Below, in pieces: positions 1 through 8,613 of a DNA stretch of 64,000 bases; positions within the stretch are counted from its first letter, which is position 1, and every line of letters begins with the position of its first letter. The notes under the pieces were generated by a model that saw only the letters and a list, made by a program, of their open reading frames with translations, did no database searches and was not told the origin of the DNA. The stretch comes from Kiritimatiellaceae bacterium (GTDB taxonomy: Bacteria; Verrucomicrobiota; Kiritimatiellia; Kiritimatiellales; Tichowtungiaceae): NCBI GenBank assembly GCA_013141415.1, contig JABFQY010000002.1, positions 62,001 through 126,000 of the forward strand. Direction: 5' to 3'. The position numbers were made by a program, and so were the translations under genes.

Positions 1-1040
1 GTGCGGTGGTTTTCGGCGGCAATGCGCAGCAGTTCCGCCGTGCGGACTTCGACGGAAGTGATCCAGCGATAGCCCTCGCCGACAAGCAGGTCGCCGGCAT
101 TGATGGCGACCGGAATGCCGTACTGCCGGTGAAACGTCGGCTCGCCGTAACGCAGATCATCGCTGTCTTCAATATCGTCATGAATGAGCGAAGCCTTATG
201 GAAACATTCGACCGCAATGGCAAGGCGGCGGACTTCATCGGGCAGATCGGTGATTCCGTCGCTGAGTGCGCTGTAGGTGCAGGCGAGCAGATAGGGCCGC
301 CAGCGCTTGCCGTCCTTGAGCAGCCAGTCAACCGCAATCTGTTCGGTGCGGGTTTCGGTTTTCCATGCGCCGGAATCTGCGAACCACCCGTCAACGACTT
401 GATGCAGGCGTTCCGTGTCGAGCGTGTTTTTCCAAGGCGTAGAAGATTTCAGCCGGATGGCGTCGCGAACGTGATCCACATCCATCTTGGTGCCGATACA
501 CCCGTCAACCGTGAGCGGGACGGCCAGACCGGGAATCGCGCCATCCGCCATCTGCGGAAAAGATTTTTCGAGCGCGTTCAGACAGCTGACGCCGACGACG
601 GCATCCACCTTGCCGCCATCCAGCAGCTTGGAAACAACGGTGGAGCCTTCAGCGACGAGGACGACATAGCCGAGATCTTCGGCGAGCGACTGAAGTTCGC
701 CGATATGGCAACATCCGCAGGCTTCGCATAGCAGACCGAATTCATCCATTTTAGCCGGACAGTCCCGCTGACTGCGCAGACATTGCGGAAGGAGAAGAAG
801 GCGGCGTTCGTAGGGAATGGAGGCAACCGTGTCGCGCCAGACTTCGTTGTTGAGCAGTACCATCACATAGCCGATCGCGCCTTGGCCCGGTGCGATCTGT
901 TCAGCATGGTCGCGCAATTCTTCCATGGAAAGCGGCGGCACGAGCTGGTGTTCCGCGGCATAAACGGAAACCTCGCGCATAAGCTGGTCGCGCTCGAACC
1001 GTTCCGCCGGAACTCCGTACTTTGGTTGGGTCTGCTGCAT
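1..1040 (-). CDS. DUF116 domain-polyprenyl synthetase fusion protein (3' end outside window)
   Basis: An open frame runs from ATG at 1040 to the left edge, giving 346 residues without a stop. Residues about 75-195 match DUF116: a cysteine-rich segment with C87, C94, C105, C108, C110 and C111, then C153 and C181, suggesting a metal or Fe-S site. Residues from about 205 are an all-alpha prenyltransferase. They contain the GKRWRP substrate-binding motif at 244-249, the first Asp-rich motif DDIED at 288-292, and the following RYGEPTFHRQYG and INAGDLL segments. Family knowledge: such enzymes condense isopentenyl diphosphate with an allylic diphosphate using Mg2+. The second Asp-rich motif would lie outside the window. 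The start codon overlaps the TGA of the radical SAM gene by one base, so translation is probably coupled. The role of the DUF116 part is unknown. Confidence 0.85.
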   Translation of the reverse strand, partial: MQQTQPKYGVPAERFERDQLMREVSVYAAEHQLVPPLSMEELRDHAEQIAPGQGAIGYVMVLLNNEVWRDTVASIPYERRLLLLPQCLRSQRDCPAKMDEFGLLCEACGCCHIGELQSLAEDLGYVVLVAEGSTVVSKLLDGGKVDAVVGVSCLNALEKSFPQMADGAIPGLAVPLTVDGCIGTKMDVDHVRDAIRLKSSTPWKNTLDTERLHQVVDGWFADSGAWKTETRTEQIAVDWLLKDGKRWRPYLLACTYSALSDGITDLPDEVRRLAIAVECFHKASLIHDDIEDSDDLRYGEPTFHRQYGIPVAINAGDLLVGEGYRWITSVEVRTAELLRIAAENHR

Positions 1041-2233
1041 CACCCGTAGGCTCCAAATCCGAAAAACCAGTTTTTCTTGGCAAAGCGATACGCCCAACTG
1101 CGCTCCGGAATTTCGCTGCCGGGCTGATGATGACTGCCGCACGGACACATCTGGTTCAGCTCGGCCAGCAATGTGCCGCGCCCGGAGCTATCGACCGCGT
1201 CTTCGTCTTTGATGAATCCGGCAAGCTGTTTCGGGTTCTCCATGATGATGCAACCCTGCGTGGTCTTGCAGCACATGGTGCGGAATTTTTTTAGAAATGC
1301 CGATTCGTTGAATAGCTTGTATAGTCCGGTGCCGTCGCCGATATTATCTTTGGCAAACTGAAGCGGCGGACACGGCTCGACGAAGCCGTCGGGGCTGACG
1401 TGATTAGCGATGCCGACCGCCGCCGGACAAAGCGCCCTGCCCTTATCATCCCAATAAGCATCAACGACCACGACCGGTGCCGTGAGGCGGATATCCACAA
1501 TGAAGCGGCGCAGCGCTGTGACCTGTCCGGCGTCGAGCGCCAATTCGGGCGACGCATTCGGGCCAACGGGACGGTAGATGTAATACCAAAGATAATGCGC
1601 GCCGAGCGCGGCGATTTCGTTCACAAACTTTTCGCTGGCGAGGTCGGCGATGTTGGACTTGCAGACGCTGGTGCAGACGCCGGTGACGAGGCGATGCTTT
1701 CGGCAGTTCGCCAGCCCCGCCAGCGTCTGTTCGTAAACGTTTTTTCCGCCGCGCCGCTCGTCGCTCACTTTTTCAAGCCCTTCAATACTAATGAGCGGGC
1801 TGATGTTGCCGATCCGGCGCATTTCTTTGGCAACGGCATCGGTGATCAGCGTGCCGTTGGTGAAGAGTAGAAAATAACAGTCGGGATGTTTTTCGAAAAC
1901 TTCAAAGAGGCCGTCGTAGAGCAGCGGTTCGCCGCCGAGAATTCCGAAGAAGCAAGAGCCTTGCGCTTTGCATTCGCGGATGACGTTGTCGAGCGTGCCA
2001 GGCGCAATCTGTTTGGGCGGATTAGATTGCGACACCCAGCATCCCTGACAGGCAAGGTTGCAGGCGTTGGTGACGGACAGGAAAAGAAACGCCGGGAAAT
2101 ATTCGCCGCGCTTGAGACGCTTTTGAAATTTTTCGATGGAGCGCATGCCTTTGTAGCCGAAGTTATAAGCAAACTTCCAAAGGAGCCGCTTGTCGGGCTC
2201 GGTCAGCATTCGCTTCATCAGCGCGATACTCAT
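1040..2233 (-). CDS. radical SAM protein with C-terminal cysteine-rich region
   Basis: 397 residues. The cluster motif CNLACQGC lies at residues 58-65 (C58, C62, C65, the CX3CX2C that binds the SAM-cleaving 4Fe-4S cluster). A glycine-rich segment FFGILGGEPLLY follows, as in the SAM-binding GGEP motif. The C-terminal third has further cysteines (ALCPAA, EPCPPL, CCKTTQGC, CPCG), consistent with a SPASM-like auxiliary cluster region. I chose ATG at 2233 because it overlaps the upstream TGA as ATGA and is preceded by a strong GGAGGAG site; an in-frame ATG at 2251 is also possible. It sits between a ferredoxin gene and a prenyl synthetase fusion gene, so the substrate may be isoprenoid-related, but that is inference. 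Overall it resembles the large SPASM/HpnH-like radical SAM group without matching one characterised enzyme. Confidence 0.85.
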   Translation of the reverse strand: MSIALMKRMLTEPDKRLLWKFAYNFGYKGMRSIEKFQKRLKRGEYFPAFLFLSVTNACNLACQGCWVSQSNPPKQIAPGTLDNVIRECKAQGSCFFGILGGEPLLYDGLFEVFEKHPDCYFLLFTNGTLITDAVAKEMRRIGNISPLISIEGLEKVSDERRGGKNVYEQTLAGLANCRKHRLVTGVCTSVCKSNIADLASEKFVNEIAALGAHYLWYYIYRPVGPNASPELALDAGQVTALRRFIVDIRLTAPVVVVDAYWDDKGRALCPAAVGIANHVSPDGFVEPCPPLQFAKDNIGDGTGLYKLFNESAFLKKFRTMCCKTTQGCIIMENPKQLAGFIKDEDAVDSSGRGTLLAELNQMCPCGSHHQPGSEIPERSWAYRFAKKNWFFGFGAYG

Positions 2234-2931
2234 ACTTTCTCCTCCGCGCATTTTTTCCGTTCCGCCAGCGCCTGTTCGACCTTCTTCTGGTTCAGCAACG
2301 TGCGGCGTTTCTGTTTGCGGGCATTGAGCGCGGCATAAACATCGTTGCCGAGAATTTCATCTACGTTGATTTTGATGTTCGCCTTGAGGGCTTCTTCGTC
2401 GGAGATTTCCGCGCCGTTGATCGGAGCCTCGCCGACTTTCGGAAAGATGATGGCGGCTTCAGGACAAATCCGCGCGCAGGCCGGACAATTGTTTTTACAG
2501 CTCTGCGGATTCGTCACGCGCACTTTGCCGTCCGCATCTTTTTCATAAACTCCGAACAGGCAGAACTCAAAACACTGTCCGCAGTTCGTGCAGCGGTCGC
2601 CATCGATGACCGGGAACCATGAGAGAGTTTGGGAGTGAGGGAGTACGGGAGTGCGGGAGTGTGGGAGTACGGGAGTACGGAGGTTAATGAACTCGGCGCT
2701 TTCAGGAAGCGGATATCCGGCAAAGGCAAACAGCGCCCGGACGGCACGGGGGTGGCAGGCATAGATGACGGGATACTCTGCCGCCGCGATGTCTTTGAGT
2801 CGCGGATCATTTTTCTGAGCGGCGCAACAGAGGTCGGGCACAACGAGCCCGGAAACCTCGTCCGCATTTCCAAGGTTCAGCAGGCCGCGCTCTGCGCATT
2901 GGCAGATCAGGATGGTTTTATTTGCTGACAT
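2230..2931 (-). CDS. 4Fe-4S dicluster ferredoxin-type protein
   Basis: 233 residues. Two cluster motifs are visible: CTNCGQCFEFC at 114-124, and C145-X3-C149-X2-C152-X3-C156, which ends in a typical CPEAA. The N-terminal hundred residues form a separate small domain with cysteine pairs (CQC near 10, CC at 35-36) and C59. The C-terminal tail is lysine-rich and probably helical. The start at 2931 lies 14 bp inside the upstream PQQ-type gene, and the stop overlaps the radical SAM start, so this is an internal operon gene likely to supply electrons to the radical SAM enzyme (inference). Residues about 85-101 read as a repeated RTPVLPHS unit, translated from an inserted 8-bp tandem repeat between the two domains. 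That stretch is unlikely to belong to the original fold. Confidence 0.85.
   Translation of the reverse strand: MSANKTILICQCAERGLLNLGNADEVSGLVVPDLCCAAQKNDPRLKDIAAAEYPVIYACHPRAVRALFAFAGYPLPESAEFINLRTPVLPHSRTPVLPHSQTLSWFPVIDGDRCTNCGQCFEFCLFGVYEKDADGKVRVTNPQSCKNNCPACARICPEAAIIFPKVGEAPINGAEISDEEALKANIKINVDEILGNDVYAALNARKQKRRTLLNQKKVEQALAERKKCAEEKV
2631..2678. repeat. 8-bp tandem repeat (six GGGAGTNN units) inside the ferredoxin gene
   Basis: Six consecutive octamers read GGGAGTGA, GGGAGTAC, GGGAGTGC, GGGAGTGT, GGGAGTAC and GGGAGTAC on the plus strand. The array is read through in frame on the minus strand, and three octamers give one eight-residue peptide unit. A related octamer array with both orientations lies at the start of larC (34192-34288). 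Confidence 0.9.
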
Positions 2932-4114
2932 TGATCGCGACGAGCGTTCCTTTGTCGTTGCGGCAATAGATGATTCCGTTCGCCAGAACCGGCGGCGTCC
3001 AGCACAGCTGACCGAGCCCGGTGTCCATTTTTGAAATCTCGTTATATTTATCCGGCGCGGTAGCCGCAAAGTAGAGCGTTCCGGATTCGCCCAACACAAT
3101 CAGCTTGCCGTCCGCCGCGATCAATGAGCCGAAGCCGATCTGTTCGCTCCATTTTTCGGAGCCGTCGGCGGCAGAGATACAGCGCAGGGTTCCCTTCGAT
3201 TTGGTCTGGCCGTCAATTCCGTAAATGTACCCGTCAATATAAACACAGCTGCTGAACTGGGTTTTCAGAGCCGTGCTCTCCCACAGCTTATTCAGTTCAC
3301 CGGAGGAAAAGTCGAGCATGGCGCAACCGCGATCGTAGCCGGAAGAAATGAATATCTTATCGCCGATAACAAGCGGGTCGGCCCCGTTGATATCGAACTT
3401 GGTGATCCACTCAATGGACGCGATCTGCTTTCCGGTTTTGGCATCAACCGTTTGCAGGCCGGACGCTGTAAACATTGCGGCACACCGCTTGTCTGCGCGG
3501 TCGAACACAACCGGCGAAGCATAGCTTGGCGCTCCGACACTGCTCCATTTGATGCTTCCGCTGTTCTTGTCGAGCGCCACTCCGGCAGAACCGATGTTCA
3601 GCAGAATCATATTCCCTTCGATAACCGCTGAAGATGAAATGCCCCATCTGATGTTTTTGTTACCTGTCTTGCCGGGTACATCAGCCTGCCATTTTATTTT
3701 TCCCGACGCCGCATCGAGGCAAATGACCAGCCCGTCCTGACTGACCGTATAGACACAATCCCCGTCAATCACAGGAGTGGCGCGCGGCCCTTTATACTTT
3801 CCTCCTGTTTGCGAAGCATAAGAATAGCTCCAGACTTCTTTCCCGGTTTTTGCGTCCAGACAATAAACCGTGTCTTTGCCTGCTTTATCATCAGCCGACT
3901 CATGCCCCATGGTGTAAAGTTTATCGCCCTTGACGCTGACCGACGAATAACCGGCGCCCAGCTCCTTCGTCCAAAGCGTTTTTGCCCCGCTGGAATCCCA
4001 GCCGGTTTCTTTTGAAATTCCATTGCCATCCGGACCGCGCCAGACCGGCCAGTCGTTGGCGTATCCACCGGCGGCTGCCGCCGCAACTGTCAGGTACAAC
4101 ATCCAGTTCTTCAT
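2918..4114 (-). CDS. secreted PQQ-type beta-propeller protein
   Basis: 398 residues. An N-terminal signal peptide (about 1-20, positively charged start then an Ala-rich core) precedes DWPVWRGPDGNG, a hallmark opening of PQQ-like WD propeller proteins. The rest is a run of blades with the recurring pattern of an Asp/Ala-x-Thr/Ser-Gly-Lys turn followed by a Trp, such as LDAKTGKEVWSY and LDAASGKIKWQA. The family includes BamB-like scaffold proteins and quinoprotein-like proteins; nothing here shows that PQQ is actually bound. A GAGGAG site precedes the ATG. It is the first gene of the four-gene minus-strand operon and overlaps the ferredoxin gene by 14 bp. Location should be periplasmic or cell surface. 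Confidence 0.85.
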   Translation of the reverse strand: MKNWMLYLTVAAAAAGGYANDWPVWRGPDGNGISKETGWDSSGAKTLWTKELGAGYSSVSVKGDKLYTMGHESADDKAGKDTVYCLDAKTGKEVWSYSYASQTGGKYKGPRATPVIDGDCVYTVSQDGLVICLDAASGKIKWQADVPGKTGNKNIRWGISSSAVIEGNMILLNIGSAGVALDKNSGSIKWSSVGAPSYASPVVFDRADKRCAAMFTASGLQTVDAKTGKQIASIEWITKFDINGADPLVIGDKIFISSGYDRGCAMLDFSSGELNKLWESTALKTQFSSCVYIDGYIYGIDGQTKSKGTLRCISAADGSEKWSEQIGFGSLIAADGKLIVLGESGTLYFAATAPDKYNEISKMDTGLGQLCWTPPVLANGIIYCRNDKGTLVAINVSK

Positions 4115-4291
4115 CGCGATCTCCTCTTGCTGAATAACTCTCCGTCAGGAAGGAAAGGAAACCAAATCCGACTCCTTTTTACACTCCCTAACTGCTGAAA
4201 ATTGAATCCGGGGCGGACAAACTATGCGACGGCACTGGATACTTCGTTGCGCCAATCGGTCTTTCCAGAACAGGCAAGGTCACCCCAGAAC

Positions 4292-4321
4292 AAAAAGCCC
4301 CCCGCTCCGGAGAGCGGGGGT
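4292..4321 (-). terminator. rho-independent terminator of the large GH-like gene
   Basis: A GC-rich stem (CCCCCGCTC with GAGCGGGGG around CGGA) is followed on the minus strand by a run of T. It lies just downstream of the stop codon at 4358. The rest of 4115-4357 shows no gene. Confidence 0.8.
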
Positions 4322-4357
4322 CATGACAACTCACTTGTTATTCGAGCAGTCTGGTTT

Positions 4358-7300
4358 TTACTGCTGAACCCATTTGATCGCATCCGCGCACGGGCGTTTG
4401 CCGCCGGCGACGTCAGCGCCGATTTCAACATAGTTACCGCTCGTGAAGTTAAACGTGCCAAGCGAAACCCACGTTCCGCCATTGATCGTCTGGTTCACCC
4501 GGGTCGTCTGACTGCCGTTCTGATGAACAACAGTGTAAGGACAGTTCGTTCCCGCAGTAGCCCAGCCGGAAGCGTATTTTGCAAACACCTCATACGAACC
4601 CGTCGTTGGAAGCGTCGGGGTGTACCGGCGCCACGCGGTGGTGCTACTGGCGATGGTCATGAAGTTGGTTCCTTGATACCCGGTACCTGCAACAACACCA
4701 TACCACGCTCCAGAGGCTGTCACTCCGGCGGCATTATTATCCAGGATCACTTCCGCGCCGCCGGGCGGGGTAACGACCTGATTGATTTTTAGATTATCAA
4801 TCGCGCCAAACGCATTGGCCCCGGCTTTATAGAATCTAAAGTCGGCCTTCGTAATCCCGACCGCGTCCAGCGTGGCCGGAACAAGGATAGCCGCAGTCTG
4901 CAACGGAATAGCAATATTGGTCGTGGCAATTGTGCCGTTCGGATAGGCCAACGTGATGGTACACTGGTCTGCCAGATTATTCCCTTCTCCCACGTCCACT
5001 GAATACAGGTCAAACGGCTGTCCATCCGTTCTTTGCACACTGAGCAACCACCCCGCTGACTTGGCATGCAACACTTTACTTGGCCAGCCGAGGGGCCAGC
5101 CGTTGGTTGCATTAAATATCTTCAATCCGTTCGTTGAGCTGCCATTGACCGTATAGGCTCCGATCACCATCGGTTGCGGCGCGGAGGCTGTCCCGATGCT
5201 CAACGGCTGAGTTTCGAAGTTAATCGTGGCGGCCGGTGTGGATCGTTGGAAAACCTGCACAGTGAAGGTTCTCCATGCCGGGTCTTTGTCGGCATCCAGA
5301 ACACGCAGATAAACGTATCCGTCACCTTTAGCCGTCGGAGTACCTGTGATTTTCTTGGTGCTCGCGTTGTAGGTCAGCCCGGCAGGCAGAAGAGATGCAA
5401 TGCACTCTACCGTTAGGGTTCCGTTTCCACCGCTGACTGCGATGGTCTGATTATACGGTGTACCCACTTCCACGCGCGGCAACGCCGCTGCGGTGGTAAA
5501 CTGCGGTACCAAACCCTTAGGTGTATGGATCGACCGGATCGTCTTAAACTCATCAATGACGTCGAGTATGAGCTGATATTTCGGCGCGTTGCTGGTCGGC
5601 TGATCGATATATTCCAGATGGCCCCACTGCCCGTTTTTTCCCCACTGGCCCGCATCGGTGAACATGCAATCCACCCGCAGACCTTTTTCAAAGGACATAT
5701 TGACGTGAGCATAGTAGATGTCCGCGAACCCCGGATGGCGGTTCATCGCTTCCATCAGCAGAGTAACGCCGTCATCGGTTGTGGGAGGGCCGTCAAAGCT
5801 TGACGTATAAACCGACGGGCCGCCTTCATAGGCCACGAGCGGTAGATTATTGCTCAGAGCCAGCGGCAGCATGTAATCCGTAATCCCGCCGCGAACCCCC
5901 AATTCATCCGGGCCGGTGTCGCCACTGTTTTGTGTTCCGGACAACACATACTCCATCCACTTGGTAAGCGTGGCTTGAAGATCGGTTTCCAACCGGGCGC
6001 TCGCCCAGTAACTGTCGGTCCACGGTGTGGCGTTCGTCGGAACAAAGTTCTGATCCTTCGCCCAATACTGAATGCCGTTTCCAAAATAGGTGGTTACGGC
6101 CAGCACTTCGGGCTTCAGTAGACTGGCGTTGTTGTAAAATTCAGCCACATACGGCGTCGTGTAATCTGATCTGGCGGTCCACGCACCGGCAACACGCACC
6201 ACGCGAGCCGCAGTTAGTTTACTTTCAAAAATCTCCCACAATCTGGAACCTCTGCGGGCAATAAACTGCGCCTTGGTAATTCCCGCCGCCGCTGCCTGAT
6301 TGGCAGCCCAAACACCCTGAGCGAATTCGTCGTTACCCGCCCAGATTTCGTTGGAATATTCCAAGTAAACTTTCAGCGCGCTGTTAAGCGGCTTCCATAC
6401 TGGGTTGGCCTGCACCGAGGTATAGGCATTGGTTCCGTCCGAACCGAATTTAATCAGATTGGCCAGATTGGTCACAAAGGTATCGTTGGCCAAATGCGGG
6501 ATGTTAAGCCACATGTCATTGGTCGTTTGATTGCAAAGCGCAACCATGTATTCAAAGGAAACGCCCGTGTCACGGTTTCCGGCATATATCCCATCACCGT
6601 AAGGCTTAACGCCACCTTCTGTCGGATCGCGCGGATTCAACGCTCCGTCCTGGAAGGCATACGCCGGTATGCGGCGGTCACTCCAGTTCTTTTGGGGGTT
6701 CTGATTCACTGATCCGAGATTCATAAACCGGATCCAGGACCATCTCCGCTCTTGCAGATGCTTCAGAAAAGCCGGGTGGAACAGTTGATTTTCGAGCGAT
6801 TTGTTATTGGGATCGGTCGGGTCGGGCAGCCAGCACTTCACGTCGGTTAACGGAGTGGCTCCCAGCGCGTAAATATTGACGGAGGGTCTCAAACCCGGAG
6901 CCAGCGTATAAACACGCGTACCGTTGGTTGCCACGCCGGTGGCCGCAACGGTTGATTTGGCGGCAACATACGTTCCGTTGGCGCTGCGCACATCGGCGCC
7001 GCCTTTCCACGTTATAACAATCTGACCGGCATAAAGACCGCTTCCATCCGGCCAGGAATCCGGTTTATTAACGGGAGTCACGGAATTCTGCAATACCTGC
7101 ACAACCTGCGTGGCGGTTGCGATTAAAACGGTCGGGTAGCCGAATTTATTTAACTGATTAGTTGGATATACTCCGGTGCCGCCGGAAATAAACTTCCAGC
7201 CCTGATTGTCCGCAGAAAGGGCGTTGGCAAAATAGGCCGCGCTGTAAGGGAAGCCCGTATGGTACGCCACCGGCGGAGTGTTTGTATCGAACGCTGCTTG

Positions 7301-7405
7301 CGAGCTGCCCGCCCAGAATACGGCGAGCGTTGCGAGGAGAAGCGACAGGTTGCGCAAATGCCGCAATCCGCCGGACGGCTTGAAACGAGGACTCATTTTC
7401 ATCAT
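4358..7405 (-). CDS. large secreted GH-like protein with putative Ig domain and golvesin-type C-terminal domain
   Basis: 1015 residues. Residues 1-38 are a signal peptide ending near SSQAAF. The central part up to about 620 looks like a TIM-barrel glycoside-hydrolase-type region, with segments such as LKVYLEYSNEIW and LPLVAYEGGPSVY that place glutamates where retaining hydrolases of the GH-A clan have them; I did not match it to a numbered GH family. About 640-725 is a putative Ig (He_PIG) domain with the motif LPAGLTYNASTKKITGTP. About 885-1015 resembles the golvesin C-terminal or xylan-lyase-associated domain, ending ADAIKWVQQ. It is transcribed divergently from a LacI regulator at 7586, which probably controls it. 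Two start codons are close together (7405 and 7402). Its role in polysaccharide breakdown is inferred. Confidence 0.75.
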   Translation of the reverse strand: MMKMSPRFKPSGGLRHLRNLSLLLATLAVFWAGSSQAAFDTNTPPVAYHTGFPYSAAYFANALSADNQGWKFISGGTGVYPTNQLNKFGYPTVLIATATQVVQVLQNSVTPVNKPDSWPDGSGLYAGQIVITWKGGADVRSANGTYVAAKSTVAATGVATNGTRVYTLAPGLRPSVNIYALGATPLTDVKCWLPDPTDPNNKSLENQLFHPAFLKHLQERRWSWIRFMNLGSVNQNPQKNWSDRRIPAYAFQDGALNPRDPTEGGVKPYGDGIYAGNRDTGVSFEYMVALCNQTTNDMWLNIPHLANDTFVTNLANLIKFGSDGTNAYTSVQANPVWKPLNSALKVYLEYSNEIWAGNDEFAQGVWAANQAAAAGITKAQFIARRGSRLWEIFESKLTAARVVRVAGAWTARSDYTTPYVAEFYNNASLLKPEVLAVTTYFGNGIQYWAKDQNFVPTNATPWTDSYWASARLETDLQATLTKWMEYVLSGTQNSGDTGPDELGVRGGITDYMLPLALSNNLPLVAYEGGPSVYTSSFDGPPTTDDGVTLLMEAMNRHPGFADIYYAHVNMSFEKGLRVDCMFTDAGQWGKNGQWGHLEYIDQPTSNAPKYQLILDVIDEFKTIRSIHTPKGLVPQFTTAAALPRVEVGTPYNQTIAVSGGNGTLTVECIASLLPAGLTYNASTKKITGTPTAKGDGYVYLRVLDADKDPAWRTFTVQVFQRSTPAATINFETQPLSIGTASAPQPMVIGAYTVNGSSTNGLKIFNATNGWPLGWPSKVLHAKSAGWLLSVQRTDGQPFDLYSVDVGEGNNLADQCTITLAYPNGTIATTNIAIPLQTAAILVPATLDAVGITKADFRFYKAGANAFGAIDNLKINQVVTPPGGAEVILDNNAAGVTASGAWYGVVAGTGYQGTNFMTIASSTTAWRRYTPTLPTTGSYEVFAKYASGWATAGTNCPYTVVHQNGSQTTRVNQTINGGTWVSLGTFNFTSGNYVEIGADVAGGKRPCADAIKWVQQ

Positions 7406-7516
7406 ACCAGCACCTTTCTATTTCGGTTTGGAAACGACCTGACTAATGACCCATTCCGTTTGCGGCGCTCTTCGTGATGATCCCACTAAAAGCACCACAT
7501 ACTCCTGCCGTATTAC

Positions 7517-7579
7517 GCCTCAACTTTATTTGCCTCAACCATAGTCCTGTCTTGAAAAATACAAGCTGATGCATAAAGT
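7517..7579 (+). promoter_or_regulatory. possible promoter/operator region between the GH-like gene and lacI-type gene
   Basis: The 180-bp divergent intergenic region holds a direct repeat, GCCTCAAC at 7517-7524 and 7532-7539. It also holds a plausible -35/-10 pair TTGAAA and TAAAGT with a 16-bp gap just before the lacI-type start. No clear palindromic LacI operator is seen. This is a weak call. Confidence 0.3.
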
Positions 7580-7585
7580 GGCCCT

Positions 7586-8605
7586 ATGAGCAGATCCGTC
7601 ACCCTGAGAGATATTGCTGAGGCTCTTGGCGTGGATATGTCAACGGTCTCACGGGCGTTAAACAACAGCCCCCGTATCCGGCAGTCCACCGCCGAAAAAG
7701 TCAGAGCTAAAGCCGCCGAAATGGGCTACCGCCCGGATCCCTCCTTGCGTCGGCTGACCCAACTCCGCTGGACAGGTGAAACATCGGCAAGACCGGTGTC
7801 GATTGCGCTTATCAAATGGCTGAAAGCCGATTGCCCCTTCCGAACGCAGGAACTCATCGCCCCCGTCCGGATTGCGGTTGAATCGCTGGGCTATGGATTC
7901 GAAACCTTTTGTGTCGAGGATTACAAAAGTCCGGCAGAGGCCGCACGGTTGATGGAAGCGCGCGGCGTGGCAGGACTGATTCTATTGCCGTCCAATTATC
8001 CATCGGCCTGGACCGGGTTTCCGTGGGCCCGGTTTACAGCGATTCACCTTCTTATGGGAAAAGAGCTTCCCACCGGGCTGTCTTATGTTGATCAAGGCGC
8101 CTTTCGCGTCATGCTGGATGCGGGGCGGCGCGTGGCGGAAGCCCGCCCGAAGTCGGCTGCCATTTGTTTTTTCAGCCCGCCGAGTGAAACACCGGAAGGC
8201 TTACAGAGCTATTCGGCGGCAGTAACGGTAATCGAATGGTGGAAGAAAGCGGGCATCGCCTGCCAGCCGCCGCGCCTGTTTGACGGGATCGAGATCATGC
8301 GGCAAATGGCGGAATGGCTCGCCAAAGAAAAGGTGGAGGCCGCGATTGTTCCCAACGCGGGAATCGACGCGTGGAAAAAGCCAAACGGCCAACCCATCCT
8401 GCCGGAAAAAACAAAATTGATTGCTCTGGATCGAAGAGGATGGTCGGACTTTGCCGGCTATGAGCGGCAAAGCGATCTTCTGGCGCGGCGAGCCGTGCAA
8501 TACATTGACAGCTTAATCCGCCACGGCGAGCGCGGATGCCCCGCTCTGCCGGAAACGATTCTGGTTCCCCTGCTCTGGGTTCCCGGCCCCAGCTTTCCGG
8601 AATAA
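7586..8605 (+). CDS. LacI-family transcriptional regulator
   Basis: 339 residues. The N-terminal helix-turn-helix is clear at residues 5-27 (VTLRDIAEALGVDMSTVSRA), followed by the family's hinge region near MGYRPDP. The remaining 270 residues are a periplasmic-binding-protein-like sensor domain, somewhat more divergent than in sugar repressors. The DNA-binding part fits repressors that respond to sugars. It sits divergent to the large secreted GH-like gene, so it likely regulates that gene and itself. It ends 8 bp before the convergent CAAX-like protease gene, leaving no room for a separate terminator. The effector is not predictable from sequence. Confidence 0.9.
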   Translation: MSRSVTLRDIAEALGVDMSTVSRALNNSPRIRQSTAEKVRAKAAEMGYRPDPSLRRLTQLRWTGETSARPVSIALIKWLKADCPFRTQELIAPVRIAVESLGYGFETFCVEDYKSPAEAARLMEARGVAGLILLPSNYPSAWTGFPWARFTAIHLLMGKELPTGLSYVDQGAFRVMLDAGRRVAEARPKSAAICFFSPPSETPEGLQSYSAAVTVIEWWKKAGIACQPPRLFDGIEIMRQMAEWLAKEKVEAAIVPNAGIDAWKKPNGQPILPEKTKLIALDRRGWSDFAGYERQSDLLARRAVQYIDSLIRHGERGCPALPETILVPLLWVPGPSFPE

Positions 8606-8613
8606 AATGGAAG

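Noticed and set aside
6-731. 241-codon open frame on the plus strand at the left edge
   Set aside because: The opposite strand encodes the DUF116-polyprenyl synthetase protein with clear motifs through the same region.
2631-2678. CRISPR-like array
   Set aside because: The unit is 8 bp in immediate tandem without spacers, and no cas gene is present anywhere in the window.
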